Source of the DNA: Lytechinus pictus
Lineage: Eukaryota; Echinodermata; Echinoidea; Temnopleuroida; Toxopneustidae
Direction: 5' to 3'
DNA: 64,000 bases
Assembly: GCF_037042905.1 (NCBI RefSeq)
Contig: NC_087247.1
Span: 62,734,420 to 62,798,419, forward strand
Shown: in pieces, positions 1 through 11,700 of the stretch
Layout of the letters: every line of letters starts with the position of its first letter
Position numbering within the stretch: the stretch's first letter is position 1
Notes under the pieces: generated by a model
Told to the model about the DNA's origin: nothing
The model's input: the letters and a program-made list of their open reading frames with translations, nothing else
The model's database searches: none
Position numbers and translations under genes: made by a program

Positions 1-820
1 TGTTGTTTTCTTCATATCTCTGATCATTGCCATCTTGGTCATGTTCAACAGGCACATCATTATGCTGCATTTCTGCTCTTGTAATAAAGATGGTGAAAAT
101 GTTCATGCATTAGTTATTGTTTGTTAAATTTATTTTCACAGGTATTGAAAACAATTGCCCATGGCCTTTCCATCAAGGGCAGTGACCCCATGCATGACCA
201 GAGGATTGTAAAACACACCCAGATTTTTAATTCATCAGAAAACACCCCTATTATAAAGGAATTCTGCAGGGTTTGTGATTTCAAGTTATATCACCTTGTA
301 AGGATAAGGGTAAAAAAAGTACCCTTATATAATAGTATCCCTCAACAGATTTACCTCAAAAACATGAACACTTGTTTTTTGTGATCAATTCAGCCATCTA
401 TAATTTATTTCTGAAAAAAAAGCATTATAATGAAAACTTAAGATAGCAGTATTGGCTTAAGATGTGGGATTTCAAAACATGACCTTACCAAGAGTGGTTA
501 ATTTTTTTTACCCAAAACCATTTTTGCTTGTCGCGCAAGTTTATACTGTGGTTTATTGAGTACCCCCCCATATTTTCGTTGATGTAGAAGATTGATTTGT
601 ATATGCAGGGAAGACAGCTGAAGATTTGTAAATGGCAATTTCATTTTAATTTAACATTTGAAGTTTGCAAATACACATGCACATATTAATAGCATTTTTT
701 TAATTGTTATATTGAAAAGATTCCTTGACCTCTTTCAAAGTCAATATTGTTGGGAATAGAACATGCACGTTTCAAATTGGCCTGGTTATCCAGACTAAAC
801 CCTGTTCATGCACCAGATGT
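1..820. other. Intergenic flank, no firm gene
   Basis: No recognisable gene. A pyrimidine-AG acceptor-like site near 140 opens an 80-codon plus-strand frame running to 384 (starting VLKTIAHGLSIKG). It could be a terminal exon of a gene lying to the left, but I do not recognise the peptide and no partner exon is in the window. The rest is AT-rich sequence without clear structure. Confidence 0.4.
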
Positions 821-845
821 TCACATTTCACAAATTTTCTTTAAA

Positions 846-1317
846 AGGGATACTGCAGGCTGAAAATGATTATATCTAAATAGGGTAAAATTCCTCAAGC
901 AATATGTTGAAAATTTCATAAAATTCTGAATAAAAAATAACAAAGTATTTGAATAATAAAGTTTTACAAGATTTTGTGACAACTGTATTGTATTGTATAT
1001 GATCATAAATATTCATTAAGGAGGCTGATGTCATCTCCCCACTTTCTATTTTCTTCTGTTATTAAATAGAATAAAATTATTTCATATTTTTATACAAGTA
1101 TGGGCTATATGTCACCCTTGTAAAAAAATAATAAGTTGCAGCAATGAATATCTTATTTGTATTAAATCAGTTGTCAATCCAATTTCCAATATGACATCAG
1201 CTGGCTCATTGCATGTAGTTGTTATTCATTGGCCTATTTAGATGAAATTGTCAGTTTTCCTTTCGTCTGATTTTGCTTCATCTGTTCAAATCAAATCATT
1301 TTCAGCCTGAAGTACCA
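846..1317. repeat. Foldback (MITE-like) element
   Basis: The left end reads GGGATACTGCAGGCTGAAAA and the reverse complement of the right end reads GGTACTTCAGGCTGAAAATG. These make an imperfect terminal inverted repeat of about 24 bp around an AT-rich, non-coding 470-bp core. This is the layout of a non-autonomous DNA transposon. It lies 30 bp past the 3' end of the neighbouring pseudogene. A target duplication is not obvious. Confidence 0.55.
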
Positions 1318-1345
1318 CTTGAATTTTTTATTTTCACTAACTTCG

Positions 1346-4300
1346 TCATCTTCTGGTCTTGGCTGCCTTTCTTGCTCCAACTTGTCTCCGTCTCTGTATT
1401 TGTTCGAGATGATCGATGTACATCTGTACTTCATTGGTTGGCAGCAAGACTTTTGTGGCAAGGTGTTCTACCTGTTCTTTGGATATGACCTGGTCCTTGT
1501 GACGCATGAAGAAATCTTTAATGGCTTGTGACGGTGGAATGTAGGCTTGATCTGTTCCTCCCTCTACCCAATGTTGGAAGCTACTCTGTGGGTCTTTGAA
1601 ATGACCGCTGCATTTTTTAATTCCATTTTCCTTACATCGGTTACAGTCACCATTTAAGTCATCAGGAACAGGCAGTGGTACATATGCCAGTGGTGGACCA
1701 TTGGTGTACCACTTCAGATTCTGTTGATCAGTTTTCCTGCATACTTCATGAAGACAATCAGGCTGATGACAAGCGTGTAGGGCAAACACATACCTGGCTG
1801 GGGAGGTTCTTCAGCATATGTCGATCTCTAACTGCCCATACACGTTCAAAGTATTGAAAGAGTTCGGGTTTGTCATCTTTCAGCTGCTCCTATGACGAGA
1901 TCCCTTTAAAAAGGTTAGCAAGTCTTGTCTTCTGTTTTGGAGGTCTAGTGCATGTTCATCTTCACAGCCTCTCACAGCATGTAGCTTTGTGTTCATGCAG
2001 GGTGTGCCTTGAATTCTGTTGATGTATACATCACAAGCAGCATTCAAATTGGTAGTCAGCTTTGCAGAATCCAGGCCGTCATCAAAATTGCTACCAGTGA
2101 GTGTTGATGGGATGAATGAATTGGCATGTGCTTGTGCAATACAGCCATTCATCAACTCGACTTTATTCAGATAGCTTCCGCCGCTCTGCCTTGTGGTGAC
2201 AATGGTGAAGACCTGTCCTTGCTTGATATGCCGCTCTGTCCAGTGAAATTGAACTTCAGCGTGTGAGGGCCCTTCATCACTTGCTCCATCTACATGAATA
2301 CATTCAACTAGTTTTGGGTCTACATGATTTAACTGGGTTAACATATTCAAGTCTGCAGCATGCTGTGCTGGGTTTTTTTGGAACACAGAGTGTGGCTTGA
2401 CAACAGCAATACAGCTTTGTGGGGTGGTGTCAGTTGACATCAACAGGTATGAAGTTGTTTGTATTATCAGAGATGCCAAGTTCAAAAATATGTTATGCGT
2501 GAGATTTTCATGACTCGGCGTCTCTGCACGCGCGCGGCCAGTACTTACACTTGTACGTTTCGAAAAAGGCGCGCGTGCACAAGATATGAGCTTCGTAATG
2601 ATATTGATCCATACTACAAAACCATGCGATGCACGCACGCAATTCATCGTATCACGTACTAGCTGTGCGCTGACTGCACTCTCGATTCGTCTTGCGTGTC
2701 GGAGTAGACGCGACGACGTGCGAAGGCGATCGGCCAGTGCGTATAATCTAGCGAATAATGCTACTTTTTCTCTTTTTTTTTCTGTCGGGTCCCGATGCGT
2801 GAGAAAAATGAGTGCCATGCGTGAGATCATGAGACGGACCCTGAATGCGTGAGTCTCACGCACAATGCGTGAGACTTGGTAGCTCTGTATTATGGATGGA
2901 TTGTTATTAACAAAATCAGTCCTAGTTGTCAAGGTTGGCGTGAATTCCGTAGCAACACTCTTCCTCTGGCAGTGGGTGAAAGTAGTGTCCAGTCTGAAAC
3001 CGGCTTGGTCATCTCTATTGATGACAGTGTGTTGCCTACCATCTCGTAGTTGCAATGCATCAAGATTTCTATAAAATGCAGCACTCCAGTGTGCATCAGG
3101 ATTGTATTTGACATTAAATCCCTTCCTGGCTCTTCTGCAGACGATTCTGGCCTCGCCCTTGTATCGCTTGGCTGACAGTCTCCGCTTATTCTTAACCACA
3201 CAGACCCATACGATATATTGTGGTCGTTTTTCTCCTGTAAATGCATTTGGATCGCTTAAACGTAACCTTCAGCCCTGGTGTCTTGCTGTTTCCATCAAAG
3301 GTGGTTAAGCCAGTCCTCCTCCAAGTATCTGCTCCCATCTGTCTCTCACTGACGAACTCCTCTATATCCTTCCCAATTGTTGGATGCTGTTGCATGATCT
3401 TAGAATCACGATTGGGAACAGTCCTGTTTAGGAGGCACTGCTTTGCCTGTTCTTTCATGTATTTCCGATGAGCTTTCGCTTTGATGTACGCTCTCATCTT
3501 TCCAATGAACTCTCTACACCTGTCATCTATAGTGTTTTGGGGTTCCTGTATAGTTCCTGCTCATCGGCTATTATGTCTTTATCTTCCTCGTCTGAATCAA
3601 TTTCAGGGAAACCGTCATCTAATTCGGAGCTGTTCTTATCAGTCTCTGACTCTGATTCAAACTCTGAATCCCAGACTATGTCCTCTCCTGCAGCACTTCC
3701 ACTGTCATTCTTGTCAAATGTACATTCAGGTAAGTCTTGAATTCCAAAGGTGTCTAGCACAGCTGCATCTTCCGTAGCTGCTAGATGGTCTATAGCTTCC
3801 CGGAGTTCACTTGCTTGCTTCAATGCTTCCTGAATGAGATGTTGCTTCTTGTTGAAATCATTGAAGCCAAATTCTTTCTTGGACTTTTTTGCACCTTTAC
3901 CTGATGCTGTGCAGGCTACATACTTAATTAGCATGCTGTCCTTTTGTCTTGATGCAAGGGAACAAATTGACTTCAGCATACCTTTGGTTATTCCTTCAGG
4001 AACAGTCTTGTCTTCAACACACAATTTCTGCATGTTGCTGTACATTTGGACATAATCGAAATGTCTTTCCTTGGCCATAGCATACAGCGGGCAGTTTCCT
4101 GGTGTACCTATTTGCATGATAACAAGAGGCATCCCCATCAGAAACCTTACAGCTTTATGAGAGATGCATGTCTTGCTGGGACAGAACTCCTTATAGATAT
4201 GAGCAACTGGTGCCATCCTTTTTTCTTCTACATTTCGACACATACTTATTAAAGAATTGCAGTCTGTACAGCTTGATGAATGCTTGGAAAGGCACAGTTT

Positions 4301-5306
4301 ATGATGAAGTATGCATGATTCTTCAAGTGAAAAATTACCCAATTGAGATACATATAACCCATTTCTAACTTGATAGTCAGATTTCACTCGAAGGCATTGT
4401 GTCTTGCATTTTACATACAGTTCATATTTCCCAAATGCACTGTGGTAATTTTCTTCAGTGTCGAGTGCATTGGAATCTACCGAAAATCCAGAGATATCAT
4501 GTTGTTGAGCATAACCAGAGCTCCATCTTCATTGAGGTCAGAGTTGCTGACTACAGATTGTGGGCTTTGACTGCCTTCGACTGGATTGTCACCCTGATCT
4601 TCTCCTTTGGTATTTGGTAGAACTGCTCCAATCTCTTCTGGTTCCTTCCGGTCTTTGTTCACTGTTCTTAAGTTATCAAGTGTCATCTGGCCACCTTTTG
4701 ACTTGCTCTCCTGGCTACTGCTTTGTTTTGCCCCCGTCTTCTTTCTATGCTTTGCAGCTCTCTTGCAGGTTTTTTCTTTGTCATTTAGCAGTTGCAGCTC
4801 CTTTTTCTTCCTGCATTCCTTCCTCACCTTGTCGAACCTCTCAGTGGCATCGAGAGCTTGCACATAGTTTTGTTCGCTCGAGAACTTTTCTCTCTGAATC
4901 AAGTCCATCTTCATTCCCAATTTGGAGATATCCTCTTGCAATTCTTGCTGTTTCTCGTCTCTCGCCTTCGAAGTCAGGATTCGCCTTCTCTTTATAGGAG
5001 TACCAGAGCGCGAGAACTTCTCTTGAAATTGTAGCCTGATTGGCGCGTCTTTTCTGCAGCCAAGGTCATCAAGACAGACTTTTTCTGTAGAAGCGATGGA
5101 TCCTCCTTGCAGAGTAAATAAGCAGATTCATTGATTGCTGTGTGGTACTTTTGTAGAAACGGAGAACCCGACATGTAAATTGCAGATGCCTTTCTTAGCT
5201 TTTCCTCAATTTCAAGGTTGAGTGTAGGTCTACTTGATTCAATCTCCATCTGCATGAAAATATAAACCAAACACCATCTTATATAAAGGCTGAGCTTGCA
5301 GAGCAA
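1346..5306 (-). pseudogene. Frameshifted intronless copy of a long uncharacterised protein
   Basis: Minus-strand coding segments follow one another without introns: about 5244-4992, 4941-4477, 4490-3527, 3540-3192, 3250-2929, 3199-1880 and 1789-1346. The reading frame slips near 4490, 3540, 3250, 3200, 1890 and 1800, while the encoded sequence continues sensibly across each slip. In order it shows a Lys/Glu-rich predicted helical N terminus, a Cys/His-rich patch (4150-4310), an acidic Ser/Glu/Asp stretch (3570-3680), a basic conserved-looking middle and a C-terminal Cys-rich patch (1600-1780). The absence of introns and the decay suggest a retrocopy or a domesticated or mobile-element gene. 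I have a vague recollection of long multi-copy cnidarian and echinoderm proteins of this style but cannot name a family. A small transposon interrupts it at 2468-2887. Confidence 0.6.
2468..2887. mobile_element. hAT-like non-autonomous element inside the pseudogene
   Basis: A 420-bp insertion. The left end is CAGAGATGCCAAGT and the reverse complement of the right end is CAGAGCTACCAAGT, a 14-bp terminal inverted repeat with two mismatches. The CAGAG start is typical of hAT elements. It is flanked by TATTAT at 2462-2467 and 2888-2893; the direct repeat extends to 8 bp if the terminal CA is counted. The interior repeats ATGCGTGAGA about five times in both orientations. Element plus duplication is 426 bp (142 codons), so the surrounding minus-strand frame stays open through it. 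Confidence 0.65.
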
Positions 5307-5740
5307 AATTTCTGTATTCGATTTAATTTATGTTGTGACTGAATGGCCCGAATTCACAACAGTGGACTCAAGAATAAAATACAACAGAATAGAAGTCCCT
5401 ATATAAAAAATGCAGAGTCTATCATGACATGTTTTAAACCTGTTTTGAGGTGCTAAAACGAGTTAAATTCAATTTCATATCCTTTTCATTTCTCAAGTAC
5501 AAATATTATGGGAAGAAATTGAAATGACGCATTTTTCCGACAAGTTCGATTTTGGTGATATAAATTTAGACGGACTGTATTAAATAGGCCTAGATCTTTA
5601 AAAGGGAGTGATAGGCCTATACTTTTCCAGATCACTCAATTTCTATTCCCTTTTTAGGGGGTATCAATGCGAGCGCAATTTCAGAGCGAAATCGCTCGTT
5701 GGTCGTCCGATCCCGTGTATTTTCCCCCTGTACTATGTAT

Positions 5741-5962
5741 GGTGTGACATCTTTGAGACAGTCCCCGCTATGTCCCGGCAGTGCCGGGAAAAAGTTTGTA
5801 CACGTCCCCGCTAACTTCAATGATTGTCTCCGCGGGCCGGGGACAGTCTTTTGTACATTCCCCGCCATGTCCTGGCTACACAACCCGGCATGCGGGGCAA
5901 CAATTTTTTGTACATTCCCGGCTATGTCCCCGCTATGTCCTGGGACCCCCAGGGCCGGGAAT
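5741..5962. repeat. GC-rich direct repeat cluster
   Basis: About three diverged units of 55-65 bp each carry TTTGTACA followed by a CCCCGC-TATGTCC type segment (near 5787, 5852 and 5907). The composition is far more GC-rich than the flanks. No coding signature is seen; function unknown. Confidence 0.5.
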
Positions 5963-7205
5963 ATAATTGATAAGTGCATAACTTTGTTAAAAAAGATAGA
6001 TATACAGTATATATTTGAGATTTTGACCTTTTTCATCATTTTTCTACTCAAATTCTCTTTGGAAGGATGTTGCACAATTTTGAGCATATTTGAAATTATT
6101 TTCTGATGTGTAAATGCGCATGTTCAGTATTTACAAGGCTGGTCAGTATGCAATTACAAAAAATTATTTCTTTGTTCAAAAGTAAAAATAAATCAGTTGT
6201 AATGGGTGTCCGGGAGCAAAAAAAAAAAAAAAAGTATAGCTCAACAAAAACTGGTTTTCCGTCTTGGCATTTTCCTCTGACAATGAGTGACTACCAGTAA
6301 TGGAAAAGGAAAAAAGTAATTTAGCTCCTATCTACTGATCAAGAAAACTCAATTTTGTTTTTAACATATTACATTTTATGAAAAATTATACACAACCAAA
6401 TAATCATAAAGAGTGATTACTGGTAATCAATTGATTGATTCATTTGACAATAAATTCAATTTATTGCAATGCGAGCACCACAGGTGTTAATATCGGTGAA
6501 GAAAAGTAAACGGATGTTGTAAAGGCTAGCACACTCACTCACTTCTTTTCCATACAAGGGGGCTGTTAGTAATATACATCATTATTGCTACAGGGGGTAC
6601 AGAGCTGACTATCTAGATCTTTTCTGATGATTTGGTGCTGTTGGATCAAAGTGAGTAATTAAAAGAAGATGCTAATTTGCTAAAATCCAAGAAGAAGAAA
6701 AAGAAGAAGGAATTGCCTTGCAGACCACATTGGTAATCCAATTTCTTGGCACATTTTAACCCCAAAATGGTTTACCTTTTGTAGTTAACAGTTCCATCCT
6801 TTCAATTTGATGTATGTAGACTCTTCCCACAAGTGAGTGGGACACTCAAGAAACAACATGAATAATGTCCAAAATCCCAAAGTAGGGCCTATGCTTAGAT
6901 CTACATGATTTTCTTAAAAACATATTGTGATTAGTCATTTTCAAGTTGAAACATAAAATGGTGCCCCATGTGTGTGCACACATCTACTTTACAAACAATT
7001 CTGGGCTTCTGAGGAAAAAGGGTACATTTTGAGGCTGTTACATTAAATGTGTGATATTCAGTGTTATTTCACCAGTTGGGCTCAGAATTTTTAGTGAATA
7101 TGTCTATGGATTGCAGGTGTAAATTTTGTGGTTGTATGATTTATTTTTATCAGATTTATGCAGATTTTCATACATTTATGTGCAGACAAGGGACACTGCA
7201 CTATT

Positions 7206-7386
7206 GGCAGTCAAAAGGGTCAAAATTAACAATCTCAAAAATAAAGAAACTCAGAAATAAATGTAGTATCTCAGAAATACATGTAGTCTTTCAGAATAAA
7301 ATAAAGTCTCTCAGAAAAAAATTGCTGTTAGAAATGAATTAACTTCATTTATTTTTGAGATTGTTAATTTTGGCCCTTTTGGCTGC
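7206..7386. repeat. Foldback with internal short tandem repeats
   Basis: The left arm at 7206-7245 (GGCAGTCAAAAGGGTCAAAA...) is the near-perfect inverse of 7348-7386. The 100-bp loop contains about four diverged 20-bp units based on TCTCAGAAATAAATGTAG. It resembles a short foldback transposon. Confidence 0.6.
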
Positions 7387-7739
7387 CCTTACTGCACGGA
7401 CTCAAGGGGGGGGGGGGGGGGGGCTCCAGACCATATTACAATGAGGGAACATTTCATTACATGGAAACAATGCCTGGAAAATTACTTTCCAGTCGGCTGA
7501 TGGTATGGTACAATTAACCTTTCATGAATATGACAATTCCAAATGTTTTGAAAAATGATTATTGAAATCAAATTATTCTCAGTGAAGTTAGAACAGCGAT
7601 GAAAATTTTGCTGATGTTTATGGTGCCATCTCAAGGTTTTTGCTTATTATCCTTGTCAAATGAGCTATTAAAGATGAGTAAGGTTTGCAAGATGACAGTG
7701 CATATGGTATACATGTGGTATACATGTACACAGGCACAG

Positions 7740-8515
7740 TAGCACTTGGCATGGCATGCATTCAGCAACGTAAAATTTTATTGATGATTTACAATGCTAT
7801 AATTTCACCTCATTTAAACTATTGCAATATTGTATGGGCCAATTCTAGAAATTATTCAATGATGAGATTATTCTTCTTACAAAAGAAAGCCATAAGAATA
7901 GTTTTTCATGCCAATTATCTTGCCCATTCTAAACCAATTTTCAAAGAATTGAAGTTATTGAATATTTTTTATATGAATGATTTTAATATTGCAGTTTTCA
8001 TGTTTTTAGTTTTTAATAAAATTGTACCATCTAGTCTTTCAACATTTTTCAAATTGAATTCTGATTTTTACTTGTATAACATGCGAAAGCCATTAGATTT
8101 TCACTTGCCATTTGAGAGAACCAATATTGGTATCAATATAGATATTCTTTAAGGGTCCTAAAATTTGGAATGTATTACCTGATGACATTAAATTAAGTGT
8201 ATCACTCAATTCTTTCAAACGATTATTAAAAAAAATATTACTTATTAAATTATCAGGCTTTGTTCAAGTATCGTGTAGGGTTTGTCTTGGAATATTAATA
8301 ATTTGTATTTGTATTTATCATCCTTATTTTCTATAGTTATGTTAAAATGTTCATTTTAAAATGTTTGTGCTTACATTTTGGTGGCAGCACTGTATAAGAC
8401 TTGGTTCTTCTAAGCTGTCTCCACATTCTTATATTGATATTTTGTCTATTATTATGTATATTTAATTATTTATGTGTTTTTATGAATGAAATAAATTGAA
8501 ATTGAATTGAAAATG
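7740..8515 (+). mobile_element. 3' end of a non-LTR retrotransposon (CR1/Jockey-like)
   Basis: The frame beginning near 7760 encodes the extreme C-terminal part of a LINE reverse transcriptase: LMIYNAIISPHLNYCNIVW, then FFLQKKAIRIV, YLAHSKPIFKEL and LPFERTNI. After a frameshift near 8150 it continues with GPKIWNVLPDDIKLS and SFKRLLKK. The catalytic core is absent, so this is a 5'-truncated dead copy. A short 3' tail of TTGAAA-type repeats (8485-8512) matches how CR1-like elements end. Confidence 0.75.
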
Positions 8516-8689
8516 ATTTATTTTTTGAAAGCTAGTCAGACGTACACTATTAGACATAATCTCTTCACAATGAGAATAGCATAGGAAGACTGTTACTTGT
8601 CTGAAGCTATACACACTTATTTCAACATTTCTTTCTTCACAGAATAAACACAGGTTTTTTCAAGGAGAGATCGCAGAAAGAACATCATC

Positions 8690-8732
8690 ATGGCATTTGG
8701 TAGAGCACCAAAAATTATTTCAGAAATGAAAG
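8690..8732 (+). CDS. FYCO1: FYCO1 coding exon 1
   Basis: Encodes the first 14 residues, [14 protein letters not shown], and ends in phase 1 at donor GTATTC. The exon probably begins at 8643 after TTCTTCACAG, so the ATG lies 47 nt into a mostly untranslated exon. This start was chosen because it is the only ATG here and joins in frame to the RUN domain. Confidence 0.75.
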
Positions 8733-11700
8733 GTATTCAGTCAGTTGGCAAGCCCTCAAAAAGTGGCTTCTTTATCCAAGTGATATTCATGACTCCAGTG
8801 TTTTTGCATTGTTAATGAGCTTGTTGCGGACCAAAACACCTCTTTTTATTTGACCATTGCTGCTCTAAATATTAACCAAATTTCATGTTTTTGGTATCTT
8901 TATAAAGAAGAAAAATCATTCTTTCAGGTCATGTGTTTGGATTTTTAAAAAGATGTTGTAATGTAGGGGAAACTTTTGATCTAAAACATGAAACAAAATA
9001 ATTATTTTCATGCAACAAAAGTTGTTGTTTTACCCTTAATTTCTGTTGAAGCACAAAAAATTTTTAGATAATGATAAAGCTGAAGATCTAAGCTTTAATA
9101 TGATATAATTTATATAAGAAGAGGTATTTTAGATGGGTCAGCAGCCAGCTTTTCATAGGCCAAGTACATTTAGCAGCTCAAAAACAAGAATACTGAGCTC
9201 TGATTGGTCATAGAGACCACACACCCACGCAAATTTCAATGTTCCCCACACTGGGCCTCTGAAGGTCACACTCACCATGTGGTAATCTCTTCAAATTACC
9301 CGTGCCTGTTTTGAAAACATTATTCAGCCAATCAGAACTCTAGATTTTATGCTACTCAGAAATTTCAGAAATCTCGTCTTGCATCTTGATGGAAAAGGCT
9401 GGCTGCTGACCCATCTAAAAGGTGTCACATATTCAGAATGACATTGTATGAAAGTAGAGAGTTTGAGCTTTTTGATGATATAAATAATGTTTGTGCCCAA
9501 AACACAAAATGTGGCACAATTTGCAAGAGAAAACAGAGGAAGAAAACTCTGTTTGAGGCCTTTTTTCAGGCCTGAAATTCACCTATTCATCAAAATATTT
9601 TATTCAAAAGAAATAATTAATATAAAAGAGTAATGTTTACTCTTTCCTATGGTACAAAAATAACAAATTTTACTCAAGGGGAAAATGGTTAAATTCTTTG
9701 AGAAAAAGTCTCACAATTTACAAGATTTTGTAGGGATATGAATTCAGCCACGAGAGGACTTGGATAAATCTTGCTCATTTGCTCATTAACATAGGGGCTT
9801 GCAGACTGACTGTATTTGAGAAGTACATATATATCGCAAACCATTTTGCTTAAGATTGGTCAAGAAATGATGTTTATGCTCACTTCTATTTGTGACAATA
9901 TTGTTATAATTGGAATTTATTGTTAATCACAATTTGATATTCATATAATTGAGACATAATTTTCAATTTTATATTCAATGCATTTCTGTATTCATTATTA
10001 TGCAAATTATGATAAACAGGTCTCAGATTCAGTAAACTCAATTATCAAATGGGAAAAATTGAAAGGGTATTTGGATACCTAAAGCCAAAATGATAGAACA
10101 TGTAGGGCAATCAATGTGGCTACGTAGAACATGACCTTGGTGGCCTTGTATTGATATAAACCATGAAATATCTTTGTTGATTTTATAGAGATTTTAGTAT
10201 TTTTTAGATTATTTTATTGTACTGTCTTGGCTTGGTAAAATGAATAATTCAGGGGTACTTCTTTCATGCTATTTTGGAAGATTTTTGTTAAAAAAGTTCC
10301 ACTGAAAAGGATTGCTGTACCATGGATCAGTCTCATAACCCTTACCTTGTATTGATCTTTAGATATCTCAAGCATGTATTTTTTTTTCAGAATTTATCCA
10401 AGATCTGAAAAGAAATTATGAAGACACTCAACTGCCTGTTACAGATGACAGTGTTCCTCTTCACAAGCTATGTGCAAAGTTAGAATACATGCTGCAGATC
10501 GACATGAAGCGTAAGTAAACTTCTTTCGTTGTTTAATGATAATTGCGGATGCGTAAACTTGGGTTAAATCATGTTGTAGAGATAATAATGGGAAAATTAA
10601 ATAGCCTTGGAGAGGGTCTGATATTGGCAAAGAGGCTATAGGAAGTCATTACATTTAACTGATATTCTAGGGTTTTGTATTATGATGGGTTCCAAATATA
10701 TAGTTTATTTTATTCAATACAAATGAATACAAATTTTCCTTTATGTGTGTGCATATTTTACCAATTTTGATATATTCCACCTCCATCAAAATGCCATCAG
10801 CTTTTAATTGCATTCACATTTTGTTAGAAGACCCCAATTATGAAAGTGAAAAAAGATGAGAATATGTGTGCTCCCACACTGTATTATGCAACTACTGTGT
10901 GGCAGATAATTTTCTAGAAGTTTACAGGAATTAACTTGATCACAAAATTAATAAATGCTGATCAATGCTGTTTATTTTTTTGAATGGGGGGGGGGGGGCA
11001 TTTTCATGGAAAAAGATTCAGTGATCTCACTTATTATTTGTGTAAGTTATATTGCATCTTTTTGGCTGAGAGCGGATTTGTCAATAAAAATAACTGACTA
11101 TTGTTTCATGAATCACTCCCTGTATACTTTTATATATTTTTTATCTTTTTCAAATTACTAAAGCTTCAGCAAGGTCTGGAATGTTTGCAGGCAAGAAAGA
11201 CTATTGGGATTATATTTATCAGTGCCTTTATAAGGTCAAAGGACTTGATGATGGAATAAGATTTGTCAGAGCTAAAAGTGAGGTAAGTATCATTAAGGAT
11301 AGAGGAATAAGTGACTTTAAATGTGCTAAGCTGAATAAATGACAAAACGTTCTATCACTATCTATTTAGTTGTTCATTTTACTTTAGCACTACTCGTGTT
11401 TTATCAGCTAATATTAATATTAATAATGATAATAATAAGAACATCATATTTACCCAGTGCTTCCATTTCAGTACCTTAAAAATTATAATGTTATTATTCC
11501 CCCGTCTTTAGCTTGGCTACCTTGGCGCTCAAGCATTTGGGGAATTCGTTCCTACTAGGAACCAGTGAAAAAAATACACGGGAGCGCTGAGCGATTTCGC
11601 TCTCGTAAGCTTTGAAATCGCACTTGCAAACCCAATAGAGAGAGCGATCGGGAAAAAAAAAAATCGCTCCCGTGATCTTGTGTACAGTAACTAGCTCGGC

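Larger units (their letters stand above)
5307..7739. other. Intergenic region with low-complexity tracts
   Basis: No gene is supported. It holds a GC-rich repeat cluster (5741-5962), an A-tract near 6220, a short GAA-type microsatellite near 6690, a foldback (7206-7386) and a 17-G homopolymer near 7407. The 5' untranslated exon(s) and promoter of the downstream plus-strand gene may lie here or in 8516-8642, but I cannot place them. Confidence 0.5.

Noticed and set aside
7407..7423. G-homopolymers here and near 46484, 50986, 61765 as quadruplex-forming sites
   Set aside because: Simple homopolymer slippage tracts explain them; nothing nearby suggests function.
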